A stretch of DNA of 43,126 bases, taken from Phycisphaerae bacterium. GTDB lineage: Bacteria > Planctomycetota > Phycisphaerae > Phycisphaerales > SM1A02. A model generated the notes under the pieces. The model searched no databases. It was given only the letters and a program-made list of their open reading frames with translations, and was not told the DNA's origin. Below, one piece after another: positions 7,969 through 17,067 of the stretch; within the stretch, counting starts at the first letter, position 1, and every line of letters begins with the position of its first letter. A program made the position numbers and the translations under genes. The stretch covers positions 1 through 43,126 of the forward strand of contig NZFX01000012.1 in NCBI GenBank assembly GCA_002689385.1, in the 5' to 3' direction.

Positions 7969-9149
7969 TGCCTTGGTTCCAAAATGTATTCACGCCCACC
8001 CCACTTGATTGGCGTTCTGTTTTTCAACATAGTACTTGCATCGATAAATATTTTTGCCACAACTGCTGCGCCAATCGGCGCAAAGAGTGCGTATATCATT
8101 GGGGCATTATTTATTCGATAGAGCCACGCAATCACGATACTCGCAGATATAAGTGAGGCGATCGATGTCCAGAAAAGCGAAGGCGATATTTCCATGCCAA
8201 CAAAAATGCCTGCTACGCCCGCTAATGGAAACAGTACGCCCACAACAATTGCAAGCAGTGCACTTTGTTTTAAGTGTTTCACTTTTCGATTTGCTGCTTC
8301 GATGTAGATACGTTTCCAGCCATTCTGAAACGACTCAAATGTCGAGTACATTGAGCATTTCAACATGCCATCGGCAAACAACATTTGCACTTTGCCCGCT
8401 CCAGTTCGGACAATATGTTTTGCGAATGCAATGTCTTCAAGCAAATCATCTTTTACTGCGTTATGACCATCGATTGCCTCATACCCCCTTCGAGAGAACA
8501 ACAAAAATTGTCCGTTGGCAAAGGGCCGTGGCCTCTCTTCTCTGTTTATCCTGTCAAGAGGAAATTGCCGCACTAAAAACGTACTTGCAATTGGTTGCAC
8601 TATGCGTTCGAAATTTTTTGTAATAGTCAACGAACTTAAAATACTTAGCAAAGAAGCGCCGCGTTTTATCGCCGAAGCAACAGAAGAACGAACCAACTCC
8701 TTATGGAATTGCGTATCTGCATCGGTAAACAAAAGCCAATCACCTGTTGCTTTTGTTGCGCCCAAACGGGCTGCGTTGCATTTACCAGCCCAATCATCAG
8801 GGCAATTTTCATTTTCAACTATGCAAATACGGTCATCTTCTGCGGCGTGTTTTTTCAGAATTGAAAATGTGTTATCTGTACAACGGTCGAGTACAAAAAT
8901 GATCTGCAAGTCTTTGTGCGATTGTCCTCGAAGGGACGTTGCGCACTGGTCAATGACACGCTCTTCGTTGTGGGCGGGTACAACAATCGAAACAGATTCG
9001 CCCGAGGGGTTGGGTAAAGCGAGACCTTCCCGAACAACTGGCTTAGTCATTTTGATCTGCCAGAGACGGACTCCAAGGCCAATCCAAAGACCAAGGGAGC
9101 AAAAGATAATAATGCCTAAAAACCAAGATATAATTTCAATGAATTGCAT
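7965..9149 (-). CDS. Membrane-anchored family 2 glycosyltransferase
   Basis: A 394-residue inverting glycosyltransferase. An N-terminal membrane helix (about 3-27) precedes a GT-A domain with VSIVVPAHNEE (53-63), the metal-binding FTDADT (141-146) and an acceptor motif FQNGWKRIY; two or more membrane helices fill residues about 300-370. The layout resembles HpnB (hopanoid-associated) and CrtQ-like glycosyltransferases that act on lipids at the membrane. The sugar and lipid are unknown. A -10 box TAAAAT lies eight bases before the ATG with no Shine-Dalgarno sequence. Confidence 0.82.
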   Translation of the reverse strand: MQFIEIISWFLGIIIFCSLGLWIGLGVRLWQIKMTKPVVREGLALPNPSGESVSIVVPAHNEERVIDQCATSLRGQSHKDLQIIFVLDRCTDNTFSILKKHAAEDDRICIVENENCPDDWAGKCNAARLGATKATGDWLLFTDADTQFHKELVRSSVASAIKRGASLLSILSSLTITKNFERIVQPIASTFLVRQFPLDRINREERPRPFANGQFLLFSRRGYEAIDGHNAVKDDLLEDIAFAKHIVRTGAGKVQMLFADGMLKCSMYSTFESFQNGWKRIYIEAANRKVKHLKQSALLAIVVGVLFPLAGVAGIFVGMEISPSLFWTSIASLISASIVIAWLYRINNAPMIYALFAPIGAAVVAKIFIDASTMLKNRTPIKWGGREYILEPRQ

Positions 9150-9157
9150 TGGTTGGT

Positions 9158-9255
9158 ATTTTAACCGAGTATCAACTACCCCACCGTGCTGAATGCTGAA
9201 TAATACTCCGTTAATGGTTCAGTAAAAGTACGCACTTCCACCAACCTAGTACGAT
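9158..9255. promoter_or_regulatory. Divergent promoter region between glycosyltransferase and FtsX-type permease
   Basis: On the minus strand TAAAAT (9163 down to 9158) ends eight bases before the glycosyltransferase ATG at 9149. On the plus strand TACGAT (9250-9255) ends nine bases before the GTG at 9265. Neither gene has a recognisable Shine-Dalgarno sequence or a good -35, so both would be leaderless or nearly so. The boxes could also be chance matches. Confidence 0.35.
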
Positions 9256-9264
9256 GTATATTTC

Positions 9265-11070
9265 GTGTACCAAACTCTTCTTACAACTCGATATTTAACC
9301 AGCAGAGTCATTCCACTAATTGCTGTGGGTGCTGTTGCTCTTTGTGTTGCTCTGGTCATTGTGGTTGTTTCCGTTATGACAGGCTTCTTAGACATGGTGC
9401 AGTCCGCTGGCAGAACGCTCATGGGTGATGTCATCATTTCATACGGCATTTCTGGTCTACCCCACTACGGTGCGTTGCAAGAACAACTTGAAGCAGACCC
9501 AAATATTCTTGGCGCAACACCTATTGTTGACGGCTGGGGATTGTTGCGGATGCCGTACCCTGATTCAAAAGCCAAGCAAAGTGAAACCGTACAAGTTTGG
9601 GGCATAGAAACAGAATCTTTTTCCAAAGTTACTGACTTTAGCTCTTCGTTGCAATGGAAAACACCAACCGACAACCAGCGTGACTGGTTATTGCTCGATG
9701 CCATAAAAAAAAATGCTGACGAAGTACGTATTGGGATGGATGATGCGCAATGGAATGCTTTCGTAGAAACTGTTAACACTGCTTCTTCCACGTTAAATTT
9801 TGCAAACGCAAATCTTTGGGAAGACATTAAAACTTCCGTTACAGAAGAGCAATGGGAACAAATCCTTGCCCTCGATGAGCGACTTTCCCAACCCGAGCTT
9901 GTGCATAAACAAGGCCTCGCCTTAGAACGCAATGGCAAGCCGGGAATCGTTACCGGCTTGCACGTTTCCGATGGCAACGAGCGACAACGCGATGGGACAT
10001 ATAAAGTTATACGTAATGATTATTGGTGGCTTCCGCGGTTTGATGGAACGTTAACGATGCTTCCCGTTGATTCTCAAGGCGGAATCATTGAACCAGAATC
10101 TATAATTATGCCCTTTGTGAATGAATTCCAATCGGGTGTCTTTATGATCGATGAGTCAAGAATCTTTGTGCCTATTGCAACTGCACAATCGCTCTTGCAT
10201 CTTGATGCTGCCGAAATTATCGACGTCGATGACCCAACCGTTGTACTGGGCGTTGACCCCGCACGCGCAACCTCTATTCTCATCCGAGGTGTAGAAGGCA
10301 TTAATGCAATAGAACTGAGGAAAATCGTGCACGGAATCTATGACGAGTTTCGCGCAAGCATGCCTGATAACACCCTCGTGTTACCACCATCGCGGGGTGA
10401 CCCTGGACTATCCATCAATACGTGGGAGGAACAGCAACGAAGTTTTACCGGTCCTGTTGAAAAAGAACGCGAACTCATGCGCACGCTTTTTTCTATTGTG
10501 TACCTTGTCGTTGCAGCATTAATTCTTTCGATCTTTTGGTCAATCGTTTTTGAAAAAACCAGAGACATCGGAATCATGCGTTCCCTTGGCGCATCCCGCG
10601 CAGGCATCGTCTGGATTTTCTTACAATACAGTCTTGTCATTGGCATTCTGGGCTCGGCACTTGGCCTACTTTTAGGGTGGGCTATCACAAAAAACATTAA
10701 TGGTATTCATGAAGCGATGGGTAACCCGCCACTTGCCTTAGCAATCAGCGCGTTTGTTTTTGCAGGTGCAACTTGTGTGTACACCTTTGTCAGGGCTCGC
10801 TCTGGCATGATGTTACCAATCGTCCTTGGTTCAATCGGGCTTATCACTTTTGCCGGTATTGGCGGACTTGTTTTATTCATTCGATATATCGGTGGGCTCG
10901 TTATATGGGATGCTTCGGTGTACTACTTTGCTGTTATTCCGAACAATGTGGATTGGCCGTCCGCAATAGTTACGGTTTGTGGTGCTGTGCTGTTCTGCGT
11001 TCTTGGGGCGCTTATTCCTTCTGCAAAAGCGGCGGATACCGATCCAGTAAAGGCGCTTCGTCATGAGTGA
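9265..11070 (+). CDS. FtsX-type ABC permease, LolC/LolE-like
   Basis: A 601-residue permease of the LolC/LolE/MacB (FtsX) class. The start MYQTLLTTRYLTSR matches the family N-terminus and fixes the GTG at 9265. One membrane helix (about 14-40) is followed by a very long periplasmic domain (about 45-400), then helices near 408-430, 449-473, 489-506, 517-540 and 568-585. EKTRDIGIMRSLGAS after helix 2 and DPVKALRHE at the C-terminus are family signatures. Two more helices and a larger periplasmic domain than ordinary LolC/E are unusual. The ATPase gene overlaps it by eight bases. With only one permease gene the complex would be a homodimer. Role inferred: moving lipoproteins or another lipid out of the inner membrane. 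Confidence 0.85.
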   Translation: MYQTLLTTRYLTSRVIPLIAVGAVALCVALVIVVVSVMTGFLDMVQSAGRTLMGDVIISYGISGLPHYGALQEQLEADPNILGATPIVDGWGLLRMPYPDSKAKQSETVQVWGIETESFSKVTDFSSSLQWKTPTDNQRDWLLLDAIKKNADEVRIGMDDAQWNAFVETVNTASSTLNFANANLWEDIKTSVTEEQWEQILALDERLSQPELVHKQGLALERNGKPGIVTGLHVSDGNERQRDGTYKVIRNDYWWLPRFDGTLTMLPVDSQGGIIEPESIIMPFVNEFQSGVFMIDESRIFVPIATAQSLLHLDAAEIIDVDDPTVVLGVDPARATSILIRGVEGINAIELRKIVHGIYDEFRASMPDNTLVLPPSRGDPGLSINTWEEQQRSFTGPVEKERELMRTLFSIVYLVVAALILSIFWSIVFEKTRDIGIMRSLGASRAGIVWIFLQYSLVIGILGSALGLLLGWAITKNINGIHEAMGNPPLALAISAFVFAGATCVYTFVRARSGMMLPIVLGSIGLITFAGIGGLVLFIRYIGGLVIWDASVYYFAVIPNNVDWPSAIVTVCGAVLFCVLGALIPSAKAADTDPVKALRHE

Positions 11071-11755
11071 TACACCCATTCTTCAAGGCATTGACTTAAA
11101 GAAAACGTACCAACTAGGTCGTTTGGAAGTTCCTGTATTGCACGGTGCTTCTATACAAATACAAGCGCGCGCATGGACAACTATTCTTGGCACAAGTGGC
11201 TCGGGAAAATCGACACTCTTGCATCTTCTTGGTGGTCTTGATCGACCAGACAAAGACAGTGGCGATGTGTTGTTCAAAGGTGCGTCTGTTTGGAGTCGTA
11301 CGAATCGACAAATCAATCGTTACCGAAATCATGATATTGGCTTTGTGTTTCAGTTTTATCACTTGCTGCCTGAATTGAATATTTTTGAAAATACACTTCT
11401 GCCAACAATGATTGCGGGAAGTAAGTTACCAAAGGCCCAAAACAAGGCGAAAGCAACCAAACTGCTTGATCAGTTTGGACTTGGACATCGACTTTCGCAT
11501 AGACCTCGCGAATTGTCTGGCGGAGAACGTCAACGTGCCGCGATCGCTCGTGCCCTTGTCAATGACCCTGACGTTCTTCTAGCGGATGAACCAACTGGCA
11601 ACCTCGATGAGGAAACAGGTAACGAAATTCTCGATGTATTGAGCGAACTCTACGATGGTGGGCTCACGGTCGTCATGGTCACCCACAACAACGAAATAGC
11701 TTGTCGAGGCGATGTTGTCGTCAATCTCCGCGATGGACACATCCTCGAAAACTAA
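11063..11755 (+). CDS. ABC transporter ATPase, LolD-like
   Basis: A 230-residue ATPase with Walker A GTSGSGKST (43-51), signature LSGGERQ (151-157) and Walker B VLLADEPTGNLD (from 171). The DEPTGNLD form and the short length fit the LolD/MacB/FtsE subfamily. It overlaps the permease gene by eight bases and is surely its energy-coupling partner. No terminator is visible after it; a T-run follows in 11773-11780 without a clear stem. Confidence 0.92.
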   Translation: MSDTPILQGIDLKKTYQLGRLEVPVLHGASIQIQARAWTTILGTSGSGKSTLLHLLGGLDRPDKDSGDVLFKGASVWSRTNRQINRYRNHDIGFVFQFYHLLPELNIFENTLLPTMIAGSKLPKAQNKAKATKLLDQFGLGHRLSHRPRELSGGERQRAAIARALVNDPDVLLADEPTGNLDEETGNEILDVLSELYDGGLTVVMVTHNNEIACRGDVVVNLRDGHILEN

Positions 11756-11966
11756 ACCGTCCATTAAAGTGCTTTTTTTCGACCCTTTTGGTTGCTCTGA
11801 GTCAGTTAAAAAGGACAGCCACAATGGCATCATTGTGTACTTCTGATTGACAATAATGGTGAAGGTCGACGCTGATAAACGTTTTTTTTGGGTTATCTGA
11901 CGTTTTTTTCCATAATCCGAAGAAGTTCTCAAATGGAACGGGAGTTGCACCGATTGTACTAAAGGT

Positions 11967-12015
11967 GGGTGCTGTTTTTTGCACCCTAGAAAGCACATCC
12001 CGCATATCATGCGGG
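11967..12015 (+). promoter_or_regulatory. Tandem hairpins in the clpC leader
   Basis: Two inverted repeats stand in the 275-base gap before clpC. The first is GGGTGC (11967-11972) with GCACCC (11981-11986) around a T-rich 8-base loop. The second is CCCGCAT (11999-12005) with ATGCGGG (12009-12015) around a 3-base loop, ending four bases before the GGAG at 12017-12020, which is ten bases from the ATG. T-runs stand upstream (ACGTTTTTTT twice, near 11878 and 11900). No CIRCE or CtsR-type operator was seen. The second stem could affect ribosome access; the rest of 11756-11966 holds no convincing gene. Confidence 0.5.
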
Positions 12016-12030
12016 CGGAGAACCGAATTT

Positions 12031-14550
12031 ATGTTTGAACGTTTAACAGATCGCGCTAGAAAAGTCATGTCCCTTGCAAACCAAGAGGCCATGCGCTTTA
12101 ATCATGAGTATATCGGCACCGAGCACATCCTCCTTGGCCTCGTCAAGGAAGGGTCAGGCGTTGGCGCAAATGTCCTTAAACACCTAGATATTGACCTTCG
12201 GAAGGTACGGCTTGAAGTTGAAAAACTTGTCAAAAGCGGTCCTGATGTCGTCACAATGGGCAAATTGCCCCAAACACCACGTGCGAAAAAGGTCATCGAG
12301 TATGCGATTGAGGAAGCTCGCTCCCTCAACCACAACTATGTTGGCACTGAGCACCTTCTTCTTGGCTTGCTCCGTGAACAAGACGGCGTTGCTGCACAAG
12401 TGTTGATGAACCTTGGGCTCAAACTTGAAGATGTACGCGAAGAAGTACTGAATCTTTTGGGCGCTGGTGTTGGGCAACTTGAAGAAACAGATGAAGGTGA
12501 CATGGAGCCCCAAGGCGATGCGCCAAATCCAGCGCCTCGCCGGGGAAAAAGCAAAACTCCTGCGCTTGATAGTTTTGGTCGCGACCTAACAGAGCTCGCC
12601 AAGAAAGGCGAGCTTGATCCAGTCATTGGGCGGTTTAAAGAAATTGAACGCCTTGTCCAAATCCTCTGCCGCCGCACAAAAAACAACCCTGTTCTTATTG
12701 GCGAAGCTGGTGTTGGCAAAACTGCGATCATCGAAGGTCTTGCACAACGAATAGTCGAGCAAGAAGTTCCTGATCTTCTCCACGGCCAACGCGTTATCGT
12801 GCTTGACTTGGCGATGATGGTTGCTGGAACGAAGTATCGCGGACAATTCGAAGAACGCATTAAAGCAGTTATGAATGAGGTAAAGCGTGCGAAGAACATT
12901 CTCTTGTTCATCGACGAACTTCACACTCTTGTTGGCGCAGGTGGCGCAGAAGGCGCCATCGATGCCTCGAATGTATTGAAGCCAGCGCTATCTCGCGGTG
13001 AAATTCAATGCATCGGTGCAACTACTTTTGATGAGTATAGAAAATATATCGAAAAAGACAGCGCACTTGAACGACGGTTCCAATCAATCGTTGTTAATCC
13101 TCCGAGCAAGGAAGATACCATCGCGATCCTTACTGGGCTTAGTTCACGGTACGAAGATCACCACCGCGTGAAGTACACCAAAGAAGCAATTCTTGCTGCC
13201 GTTGAACTTTCGAATCGGTACATTGCCGACCGTGTGCAACCAGATAAATCTATCGATGTTATCGATGAGGCGGGCGCGCGTATTCGTTTGAAATCTATGA
13301 CTAAACCCCCCACAATGGCGGACTATGAAGAAGAACTAGAACTTCTTAAGGTCAAAAAGGACGAAGCGGTCAAAGGTGCTGATTATGAAGCAGCAGCAGC
13401 CCTTCGTGATGAGTCAGAAAAACTCCGTAAAAAGAAAGACGACATTCAAAAAGAATGGCGTGAAAAACTAAATGAAGTAACTGCAGTAGTTGATGAAAAC
13501 ATCATTGCTGAAGTTGTTTCAAGTATGACTGGTGTTCCACTTACACGTCTTGAAGAAGCAGAGTCACAACGACTCTTGCAACTTGAAGACGAACTGCACC
13601 GAACCGTCATCAGCCAGCACGACGGCATTACACAAATTGCGAAAGCAATTCGTAAATCCCGAAGTGGCCTTAAAGATCCAAACCGGCCGATGGGCTCCTT
13701 CTTATTCTTGGGTCCAACCGGTGTTGGTAAAACCTTGCTTGCGAAAGCACTCGCTGAATTTATGTTTGGTGATGCGGACTCACTAGTTCACCTTGACATG
13801 TCTGAATACATGGAGAAACATACCGTTTCACGATTAGTTGGCGCTCCTCCAGGATACGTCGGTTACGAAGAAGGCGGTCAGCTCACCGAAAAAATCCGCC
13901 GCAAGCCATACGCGGTTGTTCTTTTTGACGAAGTTGAAAAAGCACACGGTGACGTGTTTAACATGTTGCTCCAAATCATGGAAGAAGGTCGATTGACTGA
14001 CTCCTTCGGACGACATGTTGATTTTCGAAACACGGTCGTTATCTTGACATCCAACATTGGCTCCGACTTGATTAAAGGCGGACAATCCTTCGGCTTCGGC
14101 AAGAAGGAAGAAATCATGGATTACGAAAAACTTAAAAAGGGTGTTCTCGCGGAAACAGAAAAGTTCTTCCGTCCTGAATTTATCAACCGGCTTGATGATG
14201 TTATCGTTTTCCACCCACTCACTAAAGACGATCTCTACTCCATCATTGATATCGAGCTTTCAAAAATCATGTCACGACTTGGCGACAAGGGTATGACAAT
14301 GGCGCTTGATCAATCAGCGAAAGATTTCCTTATTGAAAAGGGATACAACCCTGACTTTGGTGCTCGTCCACTTCGCCGTGCGCTTGGCTCGTTCATCGAA
14401 GACCCACTTGCTGAATCATTGCTTGGTGGTGATTACACTTCTGGTGACCACATTGAAATCTCCTATAAAGATGGCGATGACCATTTGTTCTTCACGGTCA
14501 ATAATTCGAAAAAGACTGAAGAACCTGAACCTGAACCAGCGAAAAGTTAA
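12031..14550 (+). CDS. clpC: ATP-dependent Clp protease ATPase subunit ClpC
   Basis: An 839-residue Hsp100 unfoldase. Order: two Clp N-terminal repeats (about 1-145), AAA1 with Walker A GEAGVGKT (224-231), a UVR-type coiled linker (about 431-470), AAA2 with Walker A GPTGVGKT (561-568) and the C-terminal ClpB-D2-small domain. The linker UVR motif separates ClpC from ClpA and ClpB. It feeds unfolded proteins to ClpP, which is not in the window. The ATG at 12031 ([12 protein letters not shown], the standard ClpC start) has a GGCGGAG ribosome site; an in-frame upstream ATG at 11965 would read through the leader hairpins and is rejected. A strong terminator follows. Confidence 0.96.
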   Translation: MFERLTDRARKVMSLANQEAMRFNHEYIGTEHILLGLVKEGSGVGANVLKHLDIDLRKVRLEVEKLVKSGPDVVTMGKLPQTPRAKKVIEYAIEEARSLNHNYVGTEHLLLGLLREQDGVAAQVLMNLGLKLEDVREEVLNLLGAGVGQLEETDEGDMEPQGDAPNPAPRRGKSKTPALDSFGRDLTELAKKGELDPVIGRFKEIERLVQILCRRTKNNPVLIGEAGVGKTAIIEGLAQRIVEQEVPDLLHGQRVIVLDLAMMVAGTKYRGQFEERIKAVMNEVKRAKNILLFIDELHTLVGAGGAEGAIDASNVLKPALSRGEIQCIGATTFDEYRKYIEKDSALERRFQSIVVNPPSKEDTIAILTGLSSRYEDHHRVKYTKEAILAAVELSNRYIADRVQPDKSIDVIDEAGARIRLKSMTKPPTMADYEEELELLKVKKDEAVKGADYEAAAALRDESEKLRKKKDDIQKEWREKLNEVTAVVDENIIAEVVSSMTGVPLTRLEEAESQRLLQLEDELHRTVISQHDGITQIAKAIRKSRSGLKDPNRPMGSFLFLGPTGVGKTLLAKALAEFMFGDADSLVHLDMSEYMEKHTVSRLVGAPPGYVGYEEGGQLTEKIRRKPYAVVLFDEVEKAHGDVFNMLLQIMEEGRLTDSFGRHVDFRNTVVILTSNIGSDLIKGGQSFGFGKKEEIMDYEKLKKGVLAETEKFFRPEFINRLDDVIVFHPLTKDDLYSIIDIELSKIMSRLGDKGMTMALDQSAKDFLIEKGYNPDFGARPLRRALGSFIEDPLAESLLGGDYTSGDHIEISYKDGDDHLFFTVNNSKKTEEPEPEPAKS

Positions 14551-14570
14551 TACGCAATACGTTTACACAA

Positions 14571-14606
14571 AAACGGCACGAAACAAATGTTTTGTGCCGT
14601 TTTTTT
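14571..14606 (+). terminator. Rho-independent terminator after clpC
   Basis: A 14-base stem (14571-14584 with 14589-14602, one mismatch, core CGGCAC/GTGCCG) closes a 4-base AAAT loop and runs into T-residues to 14606. It lies 20 bases after the clpC stop. Confidence 0.9.
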
Positions 14607-14665
14607 ATTGCATTTTGAGCAAGATACATCAACCCAATAATAACTCTTTTATTAACGATCATTGG

Positions 14666-15334
14666 TTAAAACGGGCACTGCACGTCAAACTGCATCGGCA
14701 CCCCCATAGCGGGATGCGTAACCGTTATATCCAATGCGTGGAGCAGTAATCGTGGAGCCATGTCCTGAAGTTCTTGAGGTGCATATAAATCATCGCCAAG
14801 AATTGGGTGACCAATTTCTCGCAAATGAATGCGTAGTTGGTGCGACCGACCTGTAATAGGTTTTAATTCTAAGCGCGTTCGGTCATGCCCTCGATCAAGC
14901 ACTTTCCAGTGTGTTTGTGATGACTTGCCTTGTTCAAAATCCACACACTGACGTGGTGGATTATCGAAATCTTTTCGAATTGGAATATCAATGAGGCCAG
15001 CATCTTCTTGCACTATGCCCCCCACCACAGCAATATACGTTTTTGCAACTTCCCGGTCTTGAAACTGTCTGCTTAATTCTCGGTGGGTATCGGCGTCTCT
15101 TGCCATCAAAATCACACCGGACGTATCCATATCAAGCCGATGAACAATTCGGGCGCACTCAATTGCTGATGCCACGCGAACAGCGAGGCAATCAATCTTG
15201 TTTGGTCCAATACCCTTCACGCTTAAAAGCCCAGAGGGCTTATCAAGCGCAACTAAATAATCATCGTGGTAGATGACCGGAACTTCGTGCGGAAAGTGCT
15301 CAGGAGTCGTATGATGTATGGTTCGTTCATTCAA
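14666..15334 (-). CDS. rluA: RluA-type pseudouridine synthase
   Basis: A 222-residue enzyme close in length and motif order to E. coli RluA, which converts U746 of 23S rRNA and U32 of some tRNAs to pseudouridine. HRLDMDTSGV holds the catalytic aspartate (Asp68); LKPITGRSHQLRIHL and HPILGDDLYAP are the other family motifs. There is no S4 domain, as in RluA itself. The start must be TTG at 15334: no ATG or GTG lies before the conserved YHDDYLVALDKPSGLLSV, and a stop sits three codons upstream. The divergent TolB-like gene begins only 15 bases away. Confidence 0.88.
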   Translation of the reverse strand: MNERTIHHTTPEHFPHEVPVIYHDDYLVALDKPSGLLSVKGIGPNKIDCLAVRVASAIECARIVHRLDMDTSGVILMARDADTHRELSRQFQDREVAKTYIAVVGGIVQEDAGLIDIPIRKDFDNPPRQCVDFEQGKSSQTHWKVLDRGHDRTRLELKPITGRSHQLRIHLREIGHPILGDDLYAPQELQDMAPRLLLHALDITVTHPAMGVPMQFDVQCPF

Positions 15335-15348
15335 AAGGTATTACTCTT
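15335..15348. promoter_or_regulatory. 14-base divergent promoter shared by rluA and the TolB-like gene
   Basis: The space between the two start codons is 14 bases and contains GGTATTACT. Read forwards it gives TATTAC (15339-15344); read backwards it gives TAATAC (15343 down to 15338). Each lies a few bases from a start codon, so one near-symmetric -10 element could serve both genes as leaderless transcripts. Neither hexamer is a perfect TAnnnT box, so this is tentative. Confidence 0.35.
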
Positions 15349-16458
15349 ATGACATATTGTATTGCACTATTGGTATCGCTACTCGCCGGACAATCAACCC
15401 CCCTTCATCCAGATGAAGCTGGCGCAATTGGAACACCCGTCTTACTAACAGACCCAGGTTTTTTCCTCAAAGCAGGCGAGTCCTACTTTGACCCTGCAGG
15501 CAAACGGGTCATTTTTCAAGCAATTGAACACCCCACTCAAGGTGAAGAGCCAGATGACGATTATGGCATGTACCTTGGCGATCTTACCTTCGATGCCAAC
15601 GGTGCAATCTCTGGTCTAGAAAATATCATTCGGTTAAATAATGAGGGTTCTGCAAATACTTGTGGTTGGTTCCACCCAAAAAACGAAGACATCGTTATGT
15701 ATGCAACAACTACAACACCACTTGTTGATGCTGACATTCCTGGATACCAACGTGATTCTGAACGGTATCGCTGGGCATTCCCGCCAAAGATGAATATCAT
15801 TTCGCAAAATCTCAAAACAGGTGCGACGGAAGAACTTGTTACAGATGACGACTTTTATCTTGCTGAATGTTCGTGGAGCCCAGATGCAAGACACATCGTC
15901 TACTGCTCACTCGCAAGTGGTGCGGGCGATATTTACATCACCGATACCAAAACAGGCGTTGATCGACTCATAGTTGGCGACACTGGTTACGACGGCGGTC
16001 CATTCTTTTCACCAGATGGAAAGCGAATTGCCTATCGCTCGGATCGTAGGGGCAACGATTTACTGCAACTTTATGTCGCAGAGTTACAATTCGATGACGA
16101 TGGCGCAATCGTAGGCATCGAAAAAGAGTACCAACTCACAGACAATGAACATGTAAATTGGGGGCCATTCTGGCACTCAAATAACAGGTTCTTAATTTAC
16201 GCAACAAGCGCAGTAAGCCACCGTAACTATGAGTTATTCGTCTGCGATGCAGACAGTGGCAAAACAAGCGGCACAACAAGGTACGGGCTTAGAAGACGCC
16301 GCATAACGCACGCGGATGGTTTTGATGGTCTTCCTGTCTTCAACACAGAGGGCGACGTACTTATGTGGACAAGTAAACGAGAAACTGGAACAAGCCAGTT
16401 ATGGACGGCGCCCTTTATGTTTGACCTTGATGCTGGCCCTACTGTCATGAGTCACTAA
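15349..16458 (+). CDS. TolB-like beta-propeller (PD40 repeat) protein, probably exported
   Basis: A 369-residue protein with PD40/WD40-like TolB repeats: CSWSPDARHIVYCS and FFSPDGKRIAYRSDRRG are typical blades, and further degenerate blades surround them (FHPKNEDIVMYAT, NTEGDVLMWTS). The N-terminus has a short hydrophobic stretch suited to a signal sequence (ALLVSLLAGQS, about 6-16). Such propellers bind proteins or peptides in the periplasm. The next gene starts inside the stop (TAATG), so this and the lipoprotein are a pair; a shared envelope role is inferred, loosely like TolB with a lipoprotein. It is not tolB itself: no Pal or TolA is adjacent. Confidence 0.75.
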   Translation: MTYCIALLVSLLAGQSTPLHPDEAGAIGTPVLLTDPGFFLKAGESYFDPAGKRVIFQAIEHPTQGEEPDDDYGMYLGDLTFDANGAISGLENIIRLNNEGSANTCGWFHPKNEDIVMYATTTTPLVDADIPGYQRDSERYRWAFPPKMNIISQNLKTGATEELVTDDDFYLAECSWSPDARHIVYCSLASGAGDIYITDTKTGVDRLIVGDTGYDGGPFFSPDGKRIAYRSDRRGNDLLQLYVAELQFDDDGAIVGIEKEYQLTDNEHVNWGPFWHSNNRFLIYATSAVSHRNYELFVCDADSGKTSGTTRYGLRRRRITHADGFDGLPVFNTEGDVLMWTSKRETGTSQLWTAPFMFDLDAGPTVMSH

Positions 16459-17066
16459 TGCCTTTAGTTTGCCATGCTTTTCTGCTGTTACTACTCTTAG
16501 GAACTGTTTCCGGTTGCGCAACACAAAAAATAGAGTACCGAACAAGGCCATCATGGCACAACGCCATGGGTGGTAGTTTGCCACCAGAATCCGTGCGTGC
16601 TGATGGAACTATTGTTAAATATTCCAACGCAGCAAAACCAAAAAGTAGCGCACTTAACCAATACGTTAACTCAATTCAACTCGTTGAAACAGATAAGAAC
16701 ACTGGCGAAACGACATTGCGCGCTGTACTTCCCTCGCATATTTTTACCCAAACTTTAACGTGCCTTCGAGACAGAGACTGGGAATTACTCTTTAATCACG
16801 TCATTAGCAAAAAAACACAGTCGTATTATGCATCCCTGGATGATGAGCTAGAAACATTCAATACTTTTTTTCTAGAAAACCGGACAAACCTCGCGAAAAC
16901 GTTGCAACGTATGATGAGTGGAACGAACTCTGGTGATGTGTATGTTTCAACGCAAAAAAACAAAACGGTTTACACTTTTACGAAAAACGTTCGTACGTCC
17001 TACGTGTTTACAAGTGTAACACTCGTTCAAGAAGGCCCGTTATTAAAACTGCATTCGATTGATTAA
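16458..17066 (+). CDS. Putative lipoprotein of unknown function
   Basis: A 202-residue protein with a lipoprotein signal: a hydrophobic core (AFLLLLLLGTV) ending in the lipobox-like VSGC at about residue 20. The mature part has no motif I recognise. It starts with an Asn/Ser-rich linker, and its C-terminal half (LTCLRDRDWELLFNHVISKKT onward, split here for length) looks like a small mixed alpha/beta domain. The ATG overlaps the stop of the TolB-like gene by one base, so the two are made together. It ends one base before the convergent FIST gene stop. Confidence 0.7.
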   Translation: MPLVCHAFLLLLLLGTVSGCATQKIEYRTRPSWHNAMGGSLPPESVRADGTIVKYSNAAKPKSSALNQYVNSIQLVETDKNTGETTLRAVLPSHIFTQTLTCLRDRDWELLFNHVISKKTQSYYASLDDELETFNTFFLENRTNLAKTLQRMMSGTNSGDVYVSTQKNKTVYTFTKNVRTSYVFTSVTLVQEGPLLKLHSID

Positions 17067-17067
17067 C

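Noticed and set aside
11579-12010. 143-codon open frame on the minus strand over the lolD end and clpC leader
   Set aside because: It reads through coding sequence of lolD on the other strand and through the leader hairpins, shows no recognisable motif and has poor composition.
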